From assembly GCF_012927355.1 (NCBI RefSeq), contig NZ_JABBGK010000006.1, positions 1 to 64,000 of the forward strand: DNA of 64,000 nucleotides, given 5' to 3'. Positions 56,045 through 64,000 of this stretch are shown here, piece after piece (within the stretch, counting starts at the first letter, position 1; each line of letters starts with the position of its first letter). The DNA is from Rhizobium terricola. Its GTDB lineage: Bacteria > Pseudomonadota > Alphaproteobacteria > Rhizobiales > Rhizobiaceae. The notes beneath the pieces were generated by a model. The model was not told the DNA's origin, ran no database searches, and saw only the letters and a program-made list of their open reading frames with translations. Made by a program: the position numbers and the translations under genes.

Positions 56045-56985
56045 TTCACCAGTCCGATGTCCTTGAGGACGGCTTCGGTGGCGGCGACATCCTTGTCGAG
56101 CTGGGCCTTGAAGGCGTCACCGGCGAGATAGGTGTCCTGCCAGCCCTTGGTCTTGAGGACTTCCTGCCAGCCGGCGGACTTGACCATCTTCTCGACGTCG
56201 GCCGAGACGGCGGCGGTCTGTTCGGCGGTCAGGCCCGGAGCGGCTGCAACCATGCGCCAGTTCTCGACGACCACGTCGAGGCCGCTTTCCTTGAGCGTCG
56301 GTGCATCGACGTTCGGCAGGCGCTCGGCGCTCGAAACGGCGAGCAGGCGCAGCGTGCCGGACTTCACCTGGGCCTCGAATTCACCGATGCCGGAGATGCC
56401 GGCGGTCACCTGGCTGCCGAGGATGGCGGCAAGCGCTTCACCGCCGCCGGAGAACGCGATGTAGTTGATTTTTGTCGGGTCGACACCGGCAGCCTTGGCG
56501 ATCAGGCCTACGGCGATGTGGTCGGTGCCGCCGGCCGAGCCGCCGGCCCAGGAGACCGAGCCTGGATCCTTCTTGAGCGCCGCGACGAGGTCGGCCATCG
56601 ACTGGATCGGCGACGCGGCCGGAACGACGATCGCCTCGTTTTCGCCGGTGAGCCGAGCGATCGGGGTGACGTCCTTCAGCGAAACCGGCGACTTGTTGGT
56701 GAGGATCGCGCCGACCATGACGTAGCCGCCGACGATCAGGGCGTTGGGGTTGCCCTTGGCCTGGTTGGCGAACTGGGCAAGGCCGATGGTGCCGCCGGCG
56801 CCGGGTACGTTCTGGACCTGTGCGGCCGGCGAAATGCCTTCCTGCTGCAGGACGGTCTGCATCGAACGGGCCGTCTGGTCCCAGCCGCCGCCAGGATTGG
56901 CGGGAGCCATGATGGTGTAGTCGGCGGCAAAGGACGGCAGCGCGATTGCGCCGGCCATGATGGTTGCCAGGATGAACTGTTTCAA
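56041..56985 (-). CDS. tctC: tripartite tricarboxylate transporter binding protein (Bug family)
   Basis: A 314-residue periplasmic binding protein. The signal peptide is [20 protein letters not shown], and the mature protein starts [20 protein letters not shown], with the PGGGWD motif of Bug proteins. It captures a carboxylate for TctAB. It is the first gene of the tctCBA transcript. The 255-bp upstream region contains repeated TGTCAG elements that may bind the adjacent two-component regulator. Confidence 0.93.
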   Translation of the reverse strand: MKQFILATIMAGAIALPSFAADYTIMAPANPGGGWDQTARSMQTVLQQEGISPAAQVQNVPGAGGTIGLAQFANQAKGNPNALIVGGYVMVGAILTNKSPVSLKDVTPIARLTGENEAIVVPAASPIQSMADLVAALKKDPGSVSWAGGSAGGTDHIAVGLIAKAAGVDPTKINYIAFSGGGEALAAILGSQVTAGISGIGEFEAQVKSGTLRLLAVSSAERLPNVDAPTLKESGLDVVVENWRMVAAAPGLTAEQTAAVSADVEKMVKSAGWQEVLKTKGWQDTYLAGDAFKAQLDKDVAATEAVLKDIGLVK

Positions 56986-57062
56986 GATGAACTCCTCCGT
57001 CAGGCGCCGCTCTTAGGCAGCGCATTTCTTGTTGAGCGGACGGGAGCGAGCATGCCGGCAGA

Positions 57063-57188
57063 TGTCAGGTCATGTCCTGACGGACTGATGCCGGATCCTT
57101 GGTGGTCTCCTCCCGACCATGCCGGTCAAACGCCTCCACGCGTGACCGCAATCCGATAAGAACATAGCAAGCTGACATTTGCCTGACA
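57063..57188 (-). promoter_or_regulatory. TGTCAG repeats upstream of tctC, candidate response-regulator sites
   Basis: On the minus strand TGTCAG occurs at 57188-57183 and again at 57177-57172, exactly 11 bp apart. Nearer tctC an inverted pair GTCAGG (57064-57069) and CCTGAC (57076-57081) repeats the core. OmpR/TctD-family regulators bind direct repeats in 10-11-bp phase. The divergent pair at 58386-60448 encodes such a regulator. Binding is inferred. Confidence 0.5.
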
Positions 57189-57240
57189 TCGAGCGGCGGG
57201 TTTCCGGGGCTCGAGGCCGGGGAGAAAAGCATACGCCGAA

Positions 57241-58308
57241 CTACTGCAGCCGCAACACTTCGTTCCAGCGGCTGATCAGCCTGGCGCGCTTCACCTGGTC
57301 GAGATAGACCATCAGGCCCGGGCTGACGGGAACGGGGCGCAGCTGCTTGCCGAGCAGTTCCTGCATCGTGTTCGCCGTATTGTCGCCGGCGACGTCGGGG
57401 CTGACGGCGGCGATCTGCAGCTGCTTGGCCATGATGGTCTGGCCTTCGCGCGACATGAAGAATTCGAGATAGGCGCGGCCGAGATCCGGCGAGGCGGCGG
57501 CCTGCGGCACAAGGCCGATGCGCGACATGACGACGGTGTAGTCCTTCGGCAGCAGGATGCCGACATCCGGATTGCGCGAGGCCCAGTCGGCGGCATAGGA
57601 GCCGACGATGTTGTAGCCGAGCACGAAGCGCCCGTCGGCAATGCGTTCGAGAATCGCCGAGCTCGTTGAATAGAGCTTCACGCCGGCCGCTCCCATGGTC
57701 TGGATCACCGACCAGATGTCGCTGAACTGTTCCTGGTCGCGGGCCATGAAGAGGAAGCCGACGCCGGACCGTTCGATGTCGTAGGTGCCGATGCGGCCAT
57801 AGACCTCGTTGCCCTTGCGCTTCAGGTAGTCGACGAATTCCGCCCGTGTCGCCGGCGGCTTCTCGTGGGCGAAGCTCGGCTTGTGGTAGACGAAGACGGC
57901 CGGCTCGAAGGTCAGCGCGTAGGCCGTGTTGCGCCAATTGGCCCAGGCGGGCCAGCGGGCGCTCATCGGCAGGTCGCTGCGCTGGGCATAGCCGTCGTTC
58001 GAGAGCTTTACCTGCAGGTCCATGGCCGAGGAAAAGGCGAAGTCTGCGGTCTTTTCCCCGCCGTCCGTCTCCTTGACGATGCGGTCGTAGATCTCGCCGG
58101 TCAGCATGTCCTCGTAGCGCACCGCGATATCCGGATGGGCCTTCTGGAAGGCGGCGATCATCGGCTCGGCGACCGGTTCGTCGAGCGAGGAATAGACCAC
58201 GAGCGTGCGCGCATCGGCGCTTCCCGAAAGCGCCGGAAAAGTGGTCGCCCCGGCCAACGCCGGCAGCGGGTGACAGAGAGCGATGAGCAAGGGGAGAAGT
58301 TTCCGCAT
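57241..58308 (-). CDS. orphan periplasmic binding protein (ferric/thiamine-type)
   Basis: A 355-residue binding protein with a signal peptide (MRKLLPLLIALCHPLPALAG) and a type 2 periplasmic-binding fold: TLVVYSSLDEPVAEPMIAAF early and KLYSTSSAILERIADGRFVL in the middle. Fold and length resemble iron(III), thiamine or phosphonate binding proteins. No permease or ATPase gene accompanies it. It is divergent from the response regulator by 77 bp and on the same strand as tctCBA. A sensory partner of the TctE-like kinase is an attractive reading. There is no clear ribosome-binding site before the ATG at 58308. Confidence 0.85.
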   Translation of the reverse strand: MRKLLPLLIALCHPLPALAGATTFPALSGSADARTLVVYSSLDEPVAEPMIAAFQKAHPDIAVRYEDMLTGEIYDRIVKETDGGEKTADFAFSSAMDLQVKLSNDGYAQRSDLPMSARWPAWANWRNTAYALTFEPAVFVYHKPSFAHEKPPATRAEFVDYLKRKGNEVYGRIGTYDIERSGVGFLFMARDQEQFSDIWSVIQTMGAAGVKLYSTSSAILERIADGRFVLGYNIVGSYAADWASRNPDVGILLPKDYTVVMSRIGLVPQAAASPDLGRAYLEFFMSREGQTIMAKQLQIAAVSPDVAGDNTANTMQELLGKQLRPVPVSPGLMVYLDQVKRARLISRWNEVLRLQ

Positions 58309-58385
58309 AAAAATATAATGCCGTGGGCGGCAAGCGTTCACAAGCTGCGGCGTGCTCGCTAGAGTGGCGCGCAAAGGGGAGAGAC

Positions 58386-59063
58386 TTGCGGATACTTCTG
58401 GTCGAGGACAACGAGACGCTGGCGGACGGACTGGCCTCCATCCTGCGCGGCAGCGGTTATGCCGTCGACGTCGTCGGCGACGGCGCTTCGGCGGATGCCG
58501 TCACCAAGACCGAGAGCTTCGACCTCGTGATCCTCGATCTCAACTTGCCGGAAATGGGCGGGCTCGATGTGCTCAGATCCATGCGCGCGCGCCAGAACAA
58601 GGCAGCCGTGCTGATCCTCACCGCGCGCGGTACGACGGAGGAGCGGGTCAAGGGGCTCGACCTCGGGGCTGACGACTACCTGACCAAGCCTTTCGACGTC
58701 AGCGAGCTCGAGGCGCGTGTGCGCGTCCTTCTCAGGCGCCATGCGGGGCTCAGGTCCTCCTCGGTGCAATACGGCAATGTGTCGCTCGACCTCAATTCGC
58801 GCAGCTTCTCGTCGGAGGGCGTGCTGATCGACCTGCCGGCCCGCGAACTCGGAATTCTCGAGGTTCTCTTCATGCGGGCGGGCAAGGTGGTGCCGAAGGA
58901 GGCCATCATCCAGTCGCTCGCCGGTTTCGACGACGATCTTAGCGCCAATGCGATCGAGCAGTATGTCAGCCGGCTGCGCAAGCGCCTCGGACCCTATGGG
59001 CTTACCGTCCGGACCGCCCGGGGCATCGGCTACTATCTCGACAAGGCGGCGGAGCCGGCATGA
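58386..59063 (+). CDS. TctD/OmpR-family response regulator
   Basis: A 225-residue regulator starting at a TTG with GGGGAGAG upstream. The receiver domain has VEDNE, phospho-acceptor D51 in VILDLNLPE, and Lys in LTKPFD. The C-terminal winged helix (~residues 125-220) includes LPARELGILEVLF and YVSRLRKRL. The longer in-frame ATG at 58323 adds residues with no receiver similarity. It overlaps the kinase gene by 4 bp and probably controls tctCBA. Confidence 0.93.
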   Translation: MRILLVEDNETLADGLASILRGSGYAVDVVGDGASADAVTKTESFDLVILDLNLPEMGGLDVLRSMRARQNKAAVLILTARGTTEERVKGLDLGADDYLTKPFDVSELEARVRVLLRRHAGLRSSSVQYGNVSLDLNSRSFSSEGVLIDLPARELGILEVLFMRAGKVVPKEAIIQSLAGFDDDLSANAIEQYVSRLRKRLGPYGLTVRTARGIGYYLDKAAEPA

Positions 59064-60448
59064 CGGCGGCTGTCTATTCGCTGCGGCGACGCCTTCTGGG
59101 TTGGTTGTTGCTGGCCACTGCGGTCTTGGGCATCGTCGCGCTGATCGACACCTATCGCGAGGCGGTTCGCACTTCGGATGCCGTTTCCGACCGCGTGCTT
59201 GCCGGTTCGGCCATGGCGATCGCTGAACGGGTCATCGTCTCGGAAGACGGAACGCTCGAGGTCGACATTCCCTATGTCGCGCTCGAGATGCTGACGTCGG
59301 CGGCCCAGGACCGGGTCTTCTACCGTGTCGACGGTCCGCCGGGGCAGTTCATCACCGGCTACCAGAACCTGCCGACCTTCGCCGACCTTGGGGGGCAATC
59401 GTCCTTCTACACCAATGCGATCTTCCGCGGAGAACCGATCCGGGTGGCCGTGTTGCAACGCTCGGCGTCGACCGGGATCGATTCCGTGCCGTTCTCGGTG
59501 ACGGTTGCCGAAACCACGATCGCCCGCCGCCAGCTGGCGCGCGCAATCCTCCTGCGTTCGGCGGCACGTCTGGCGCTGATGATCGGCGGCGCCGGCGCGA
59601 TCGTCTGGATCGCCGTCACCTATTCGCTGCGTCCGCTCTACCGCCTCGGCGAGGCGATCGCTGAGCGCAATCCTGACGACCTGCATCCGATCGAGCAATC
59701 GGTGCCGACGGAGGTCCAGGGATTGGTGGACACGGTCAATTCCTTCATGAGCCGTCTCGGTTCGGCGCTCGATGCGTTGAGGAACTTCACCGGCAATGCG
59801 AGCCACCAGCTCAGAACGCCGCTTGCCATCATCCGCACGCAGCTCGCGCTGTCTTCGCGCGCGACGACGCTGGAGGAGGCGCGGGAGGCGGCACAGAAGG
59901 GCGATCGTGCGGTCGCCCATGCCGAGCATGTGCTGGGGCAGCTGCTGCTGATGGCGAAGATCGAGGCGGCGGGGTCCGACCTCAGCGGACCGCCCGGCGA
60001 GATCGACCTCGTGCAACTCGCGCAGGACGTGACCGCCGACAATGTGCCGAAGGCGACGCAGGCCGGTATCGATCTCGGCTTCGAGGGAACGGGCACCGCC
60101 GCTATCCTGGCCGAGCCGCTGCTGATGGGCGAATTGCTCGGCAACCTGATCTCCAACGCTGTCGCCTATGCCGGCCCGGGCGCGGAGGTGACCGTCAGGG
60201 TGCTCGACATCGACGGGAGCGTGAGGCTGGAGGTTGAGGACGACGGGCCGGGGATCGCGCCTGAGAAGATGGCCGCGGTCCGCCAGCGCTTTTCACGCGG
60301 CGACACCGGTGAGGGCGCCGGTCTCGGCCTGCCGATCGTCGAGGAGATTGCCCATCTGTTCGGCGGCAGGCTCGACCTTGCGGCAGGCGCCGCCGGACGT
60401 GGCCTCAAGGCGATGGTGACCTTTCCGCCCACCAGAAACGCCGGCTGA
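59060..60448 (+). CDS. TctE-like sensor histidine kinase
   Basis: A 462-residue kinase. Order: N-terminal membrane helix (~residues 10-30), a periplasmic 2CSK_N-type sensor (~32-160), a second helix (~170-190), a HAMP-like linker, and phospho-acceptor H249 in NASHQLRTPLA. The ATPase has N box LLGNLISNAVAYAG, VEDDGPGIA and GAGLGLPIVEE. It should sense carboxylate or the state of the orphan binding protein and phosphorylate the regulator encoded just upstream. Confidence 0.93.
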   Translation: MTAAVYSLRRRLLGWLLLATAVLGIVALIDTYREAVRTSDAVSDRVLAGSAMAIAERVIVSEDGTLEVDIPYVALEMLTSAAQDRVFYRVDGPPGQFITGYQNLPTFADLGGQSSFYTNAIFRGEPIRVAVLQRSASTGIDSVPFSVTVAETTIARRQLARAILLRSAARLALMIGGAGAIVWIAVTYSLRPLYRLGEAIAERNPDDLHPIEQSVPTEVQGLVDTVNSFMSRLGSALDALRNFTGNASHQLRTPLAIIRTQLALSSRATTLEEAREAAQKGDRAVAHAEHVLGQLLLMAKIEAAGSDLSGPPGEIDLVQLAQDVTADNVPKATQAGIDLGFEGTGTAAILAEPLLMGELLGNLISNAVAYAGPGAEVTVRVLDIDGSVRLEVEDDGPGIAPEKMAAVRQRFSRGDTGEGAGLGLPIVEEIAHLFGGRLDLAAGAAGRGLKAMVTFPPTRNAG

Positions 60449-60462
60449 TCCTCTTTCCGCAC

Positions 60463-61575
60463 CTATCTGAGGAAGGCGCGGAAGCGTCCGAGGGAGAAGA
60501 GGAAAAGTGCTGTGCCGATGGCGGCGAGCCACAGGAAATCCGGCCAGACGACATCCATGCCGGCGCCGCGGAAGAGGATTGCCTGCGCCATCGCGATGAA
60601 ATGCGTGTTCGGCGCGAAGTTCATGATCAGCTGGATGATCTCCGGCATGCTCTCGCGCGGCGTGAGCCCGCCCGACAGCACCTGGAGCGGCAGGAGGATC
60701 AGCATCAGCAGCAGGCCGAACTGCGGCATCGAGCCGGCAATCGTCGCCAGGAAGATGCCGAGCGAGGTCGTGGCGAAGAGCTGAAGCGCAGTGCCGGCGA
60801 TGAAGAGCGGCACAGAACCCTGCAGCGGCACCTCGAGGATCCAGTGGGCGACAACCACCAGCGAAAAGACCGAGGCGATCAGCACCACCAGGCTCATGGC
60901 AAGCACCTTGCTGACCATGATCTCGAAGGCGGTCACCGGCATCACCAGCAGATGCTCGATCGTGCCGTGCTCGCGCTCGCGGATGAGTGCGGCGCCGGTT
61001 AGGATGATCGACAGCATCGTGATGTTCATGATGATGTTGTTGATCGCCCCGAACCAGGTGTTGTCGAGCTGCGGGTTGAAGCGGGCGCGCATCGTCAGGT
61101 CGACCGGCAGGCTCGTCGTGCTGCGATAGCGATTGACGAACTCGTTCACCTCGCTGGTGAGGATGCTCTGGATGTAGCCTGAGCCGCTAAAGGCCTGGGT
61201 CATGCGCGTCGCGTCGACATTGAGCTGCACGGTCGGCACGCGTCCGGCGAGGACGTCCTGCTGGAAGTTCGTGGGAATGTCTATCGCGAAGGTGGAGAGG
61301 CCGGCGTCCATCCGCTTGTCCATCTCGCCCGGCGTGATGATCTCCGGCTTGGTGAAATAGGGGGGATAGAACGCATCCTCGATGCGCATCGACAGCTGCG
61401 AGCGGTCCTCGTCGACGATGGCGATCGCCGCCATGTTGAGTGTCTCGGGCAAGGCCCGGGCCTCGGTGTAGATCGACAGCGAGAAGGAATAGAGGATGAA
61501 GACGAACAGCATGCGGTCCTGCAGGAGGCCGCGCAGTTCCTTCACGATGAGATGACCGATGTGGCGAAAGCGCAT
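60463..61575 (-). CDS. ABC-2 type permease (YhhJ-like)
   Basis: A 370-residue ABC-2 membrane protein. It has an N-terminal helix (LFVFILYSFSLSIYTEARAL), a large extracytoplasmic domain (~residues 45-170), then five helices, with the EHGTIEHLLVMPVTAFEIMV motif typical of the family. It follows the RbbA-like gene by 4 bp. Together with the fused ATPase-permease and an HlyD-like protein expected upstream of the window, it would form a YhiI-RbbA-YhhJ-type exporter. Substrate unknown. Confidence 0.9.
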   Translation of the reverse strand: MRFRHIGHLIVKELRGLLQDRMLFVFILYSFSLSIYTEARALPETLNMAAIAIVDEDRSQLSMRIEDAFYPPYFTKPEIITPGEMDKRMDAGLSTFAIDIPTNFQQDVLAGRVPTVQLNVDATRMTQAFSGSGYIQSILTSEVNEFVNRYRSTTSLPVDLTMRARFNPQLDNTWFGAINNIIMNITMLSIILTGAALIREREHGTIEHLLVMPVTAFEIMVSKVLAMSLVVLIASVFSLVVVAHWILEVPLQGSVPLFIAGTALQLFATTSLGIFLATIAGSMPQFGLLLMLILLPLQVLSGGLTPRESMPEIIQLIMNFAPNTHFIAMAQAILFRGAGMDVVWPDFLWLAAIGTALFLFSLGRFRAFLR

Positions 61576-61579
61576 GATC

Positions 61580-64000
61580 CTACCTCGCCTGCTTTTTCAA
61601 GAGAACGGCGGTCAAGCCGACCAGGATCGGGATGGCGACCAGCAGGTTGACGAGTTGCTGGCCGAGATCCGCGAAGCCGAGCGCCTTCGAGAAGGTGCCG
61701 CGGGCGACCGTCACGAAGTGGCTGGTCGGGTAATATTGGCCGATGATGGCGCCGGCGCCCTTCAGTGATGAGACCGGGTCGATGATGCCGGCATACTGGA
61801 CGGCCGGAATGAGGGTCAGCAGCGCAGTGCCGAAGAGTGCGGCGATCTGGCTCGACACGAAGGTCGAGACCAGCATGCCGAGCGCCGTGGTGGAAATCAC
61901 GTAGAGCAGCGCGGCCAGTGCGAAGGCCGGGAAGCTGCCGGTGAAGGGCACCCTGAAGACGACGATCGCGAAAGCCGTCAGGAGCAGGAAGTTCATCATC
62001 GCGAGAAGGACATAAGGCAGCTGCTTGCCGATGATGAATTCGAGGCGGGTGGTCGGCGTCACGTAGAAATTAATGATCGAGCCGAGTTCCTTTTCACGCA
62101 CGACGCTCAGCGCACCGAGAATGGCGGGGATGAGCAGCAGCAGAAGGGGAATGACCGCCGGAACCATGGCGACCAGGCTCTTGACGTCCGGATTGTAGCG
62201 ATAGCGCGTCTCCAGGGTGAAATTGCCCTTGGTCGCCTGTTCGCCATAGGTTTCGCGGATCTTTTCGGTGATCCAATGGGCGTGCATGCCCTGGACGTAG
62301 CCGCTCACCGTCTCGGCACGCGTCGGCATGGCACCGTCGATCCACGCGCCGACCGCGACCGTGTCGCCGCGCAGCGCGTCCCGGCCGAAGTTCGGCGGGA
62401 TCTCGATCGCGAGGCTCAGTTCGCCGCTTCGCATGCGCCGGTCGAGATCGGCATAGTCCGTGATCGGCGGCCTTTCGGTGAAATAACGGGATCCGGCGAG
62501 CTGCGCGACATAGTCGTCACTGATCGTCGTCTGGTCATAATCGAGAACGGCAAAGGTTAGTTTCTCGACGTCGAGGTTGATGCCGTAGCCGATCACGAAC
62601 ATCAGGATGACGCTGCCGAGGGTGGCGAGTGTGCCGCGGATCGGGTCGCGCTGCAGTTCGAGCGCTTCGCGGCGGGAGTAACTCAACATCCGCCGGAGGT
62701 CGAAGAACCGGCCGAAGAGCGAACGGCGGGGGGCGGGGGCAGGGGCATGCACGAGCTCCGCCGGCGCCGCCACCGGAGTCTCCGCGGACGCGGTGACACT
62801 CTCACCGGCGGACTTGTCGTCGATCGCGTCCTGGAGATAGGCGATGAAGGCCTCTTCGAGCGACTTCGCATTACGCTTTCCGACGATGTTGGCGGGTGTG
62901 TCGCTGACCAGAACGGTGCCGGCATGCATCAGCGATATGCGATCGCAACGCTCGGCCTCGTTCATGAAGTGGGTCGAGACGAAGATCGTCACGCCGTCCT
63001 TGCGCGAGAGTTCGCCGAGGGTCTGCCAGAAGTCGTCGCGGGCGATCGGGTCGACGCCGGAGGTCGGTTCGTCGAGGATCAGGATCTCCGGCGCATGGAC
63101 CATGGCGACGGCGAGCGAAAGGCGCTGGCGGATGCCGAGCGGAAGAGCCTCGGGCAGGGCGTCCATCACGTCCAGAAGGTCGAAGCGTTCGGCCATTTCC
63201 CCTATGCGGGCCTCGATCCTGTCGCCGGGCAGGTCAAAGAGCCGGGCGTGGAGGTCGAGGTTCTGGCGGACGGTGAGTTCGCCGTAGAGCGAGAAGGCCT
63301 GGCTCATGTAGCCGATGCGCCGCCGCACGGCGAGGTCGGAACCGTCGACCTCGCGCCCGAACAGCTTGGCCGTGCCTTCGCTTGCCGTCAGCAGACCGGT
63401 CAGCATCTTCATCGTCGTGGTCTTGCCGCAGCCGTTCGAACCGAGAAATCCGAAGATCTCGCCACGCTCGATGCGAAAGCTAACGTCATTGACGGCGGTG
63501 AAGTCGCCGAAGCGCATCGACAGGTGATCGGCCTCGATGGCAATCTCGCCGTCAAGCGCCGGATCGCGCGGGGGAATGGAAAGCTCGCCGTGGCCGCTGC
63601 GCTTTTCTTCCGGCAGGAGCGCAATGAAGGCCTTGTCGAGGTTTGGCGCGCCGGTGCGATCCAGAAGGTCCTGAGGTGTTCCGGTGGCCAATACCTTGCC
63701 GTCGTCCATCGCGACCAGCCAGTCGAAACGGGCCGCCTCTTCCATATAGGCGGTCGCCACCACCACGGTCATGCCGGGGCGCCCCTTGCGGATGCGGTCG
63801 ATCAGCTCCCAGAACTGGCGGCGCGACAGCGGATCGACGCCGGTCGTCGGCTCGTCGAGGATCAGCAGGTCCGGATCGTGGATCAGGGCGCAGCAGAGGC
63901 CGAGCTTCTGCTTCATGCCGCCGGAGAGCTTTCCGGCCGGCCGGTCGGTGAAGGGCGCAAGGCCGGTGCTGTCGAGCAGGTCGGTGATGCGGCGCTTGCG
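61580..64000 (-). CDS. rbbA: RbbA-like fused ABC transporter (two ATPase domains plus permease), 5' end outside window
   Basis: At least 806 residues are visible; the start lies beyond the right edge. The first ATPase domain is present from its signature LSGGMKQK with Walker [13 protein letters not shown]; its Walker A is off-window. The second ATPase is complete: GSNGCGKTT, a degenerate signature [10 protein letters not shown], and [13 protein letters not shown] Pro/Ala linker then leads to an ABC-2 permease (~last 370 residues). This order matches RbbA/YhiH proteins, described both as ribosome-associated ATPase and as exporter. Here the linked YhhJ-like permease favours an export role. Confidence 0.9.
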   Translation of the reverse strand, partial: RKRRITDLLDSTGLAPFTDRPAGKLSGGMKQKLGLCCALIHDPDLLILDEPTTGVDPLSRRQFWELIDRIRKGRPGMTVVVATAYMEEAARFDWLVAMDDGKVLATGTPQDLLDRTGAPNLDKAFIALLPEEKRSGHGELSIPPRDPALDGEIAIEADHLSMRFGDFTAVNDVSFRIERGEIFGFLGSNGCGKTTTMKMLTGLLTASEGTAKLFGREVDGSDLAVRRRIGYMSQAFSLYGELTVRQNLDLHARLFDLPGDRIEARIGEMAERFDLLDVMDALPEALPLGIRQRLSLAVAMVHAPEILILDEPTSGVDPIARDDFWQTLGELSRKDGVTIFVSTHFMNEAERCDRISLMHAGTVLVSDTPANIVGKRNAKSLEEAFIAYLQDAIDDKSAGESVTASAETPVAAPAELVHAPAPAPRRSLFGRFFDLRRMLSYSRREALELQRDPIRGTLATLGSVILMFVIGYGINLDVEKLTFAVLDYDQTTISDDYVAQLAGSRYFTERPPITDYADLDRRMRSGELSLAIEIPPNFGRDALRGDTVAVGAWIDGAMPTRAETVSGYVQGMHAHWITEKIRETYGEQATKGNFTLETRYRYNPDVKSLVAMVPAVIPLLLLLIPAILGALSVVREKELGSIINFYVTPTTRLEFIIGKQLPYVLLAMMNFLLLTAFAIVVFRVPFTGSFPAFALAALLYVISTTALGMLVSTFVSSQIAALFGTALLTLIPAVQYAGIIDPVSSLKGAGAIIGQYYPTSHFVTVARGTFSKALGFADLGQQLVNLLVAIPILVGLTAVLLKKQAR

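Overview
The window is high-GC chromosomal or megaplasmid DNA of an alphaproteobacterium, most probably Rhizobiaceae. This rests on gene content and order rather than on any marker gene: a smoCEFGKS/mtlK polyol operon, spermidine-type and dipeptide ABC operons, a tctCBA system with an adjacent two-component pair, and a Lap-type giant adhesin locus. I see no rRNA, tRNA, CRISPR array, transposase, integrase or phage gene. The window opens inside an SDR gene and closes inside an RbbA-like ABC gene.

Layout. 1-1.5 kb: 2-keto-3-deoxygluconate kinase followed by a partial SDR dehydrogenase (minus). 1.9-22.7 kb: a 4,528-residue secreted repeat adhesin, then a TolC-type outer-membrane channel, a type I secretion ABC transporter, its HlyD-type adaptor and a small ribbon-helix-helix/PAS-like protein (all plus), facing a LapG-type periplasmic cysteine protease (minus). 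The adhesin has an N-terminal retention-like module followed by a VAAG tetrapeptide, which fits proteolytic release by the LapG homologue. No c-di-GMP receptor (LapD) is in the window. 23-24.2 kb: a periplasmic-binding-protein-like lipoprotein.

24.3-34.2 kb: a TetR regulator and a SnoaL-like protein (minus), divergent from a catabolic operon of a spermidine/putrescine-type ABC transporter, metallo-beta-lactamase-fold hydrolase, aldehyde dehydrogenase, zinc alcohol dehydrogenase and thiolase. The substrate is unknown. 34.2-44.1 kb (minus): a sorbitol/mannitol-type operon with SorC-family regulator, ABC importer, two polyol dehydrogenases, HAD phosphatase and FGGY kinase. 44.4-46.6 kb: a second thiolase and an EamA exporter.

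47-53.6 kb: a dipeptide-type ABC operon (dppABCDF) with a GlxA-type AraC regulator, then a 56-residue small protein on the other strand. 54-60.4 kb: tripartite tricarboxylate transporter tctCBA with an orphan binding protein, divergent from a TctD/TctE-like two-component pair. 60.5-64 kb: an RbbA/YhhJ-like ABC system, truncated by the window edge.

Recurring theme: three of the four import operons carry strong inverted repeats between the binding-protein gene and the membrane genes, consistent with unequal expression. The most interesting block is the adhesin locus. It contains a P/Homo B domain and a von Willebrand A domain inside the repeat array, a large internal duplication, and a translationally coupled RHH-PAS protein whose role in type I secretion I cannot assign to a described system.
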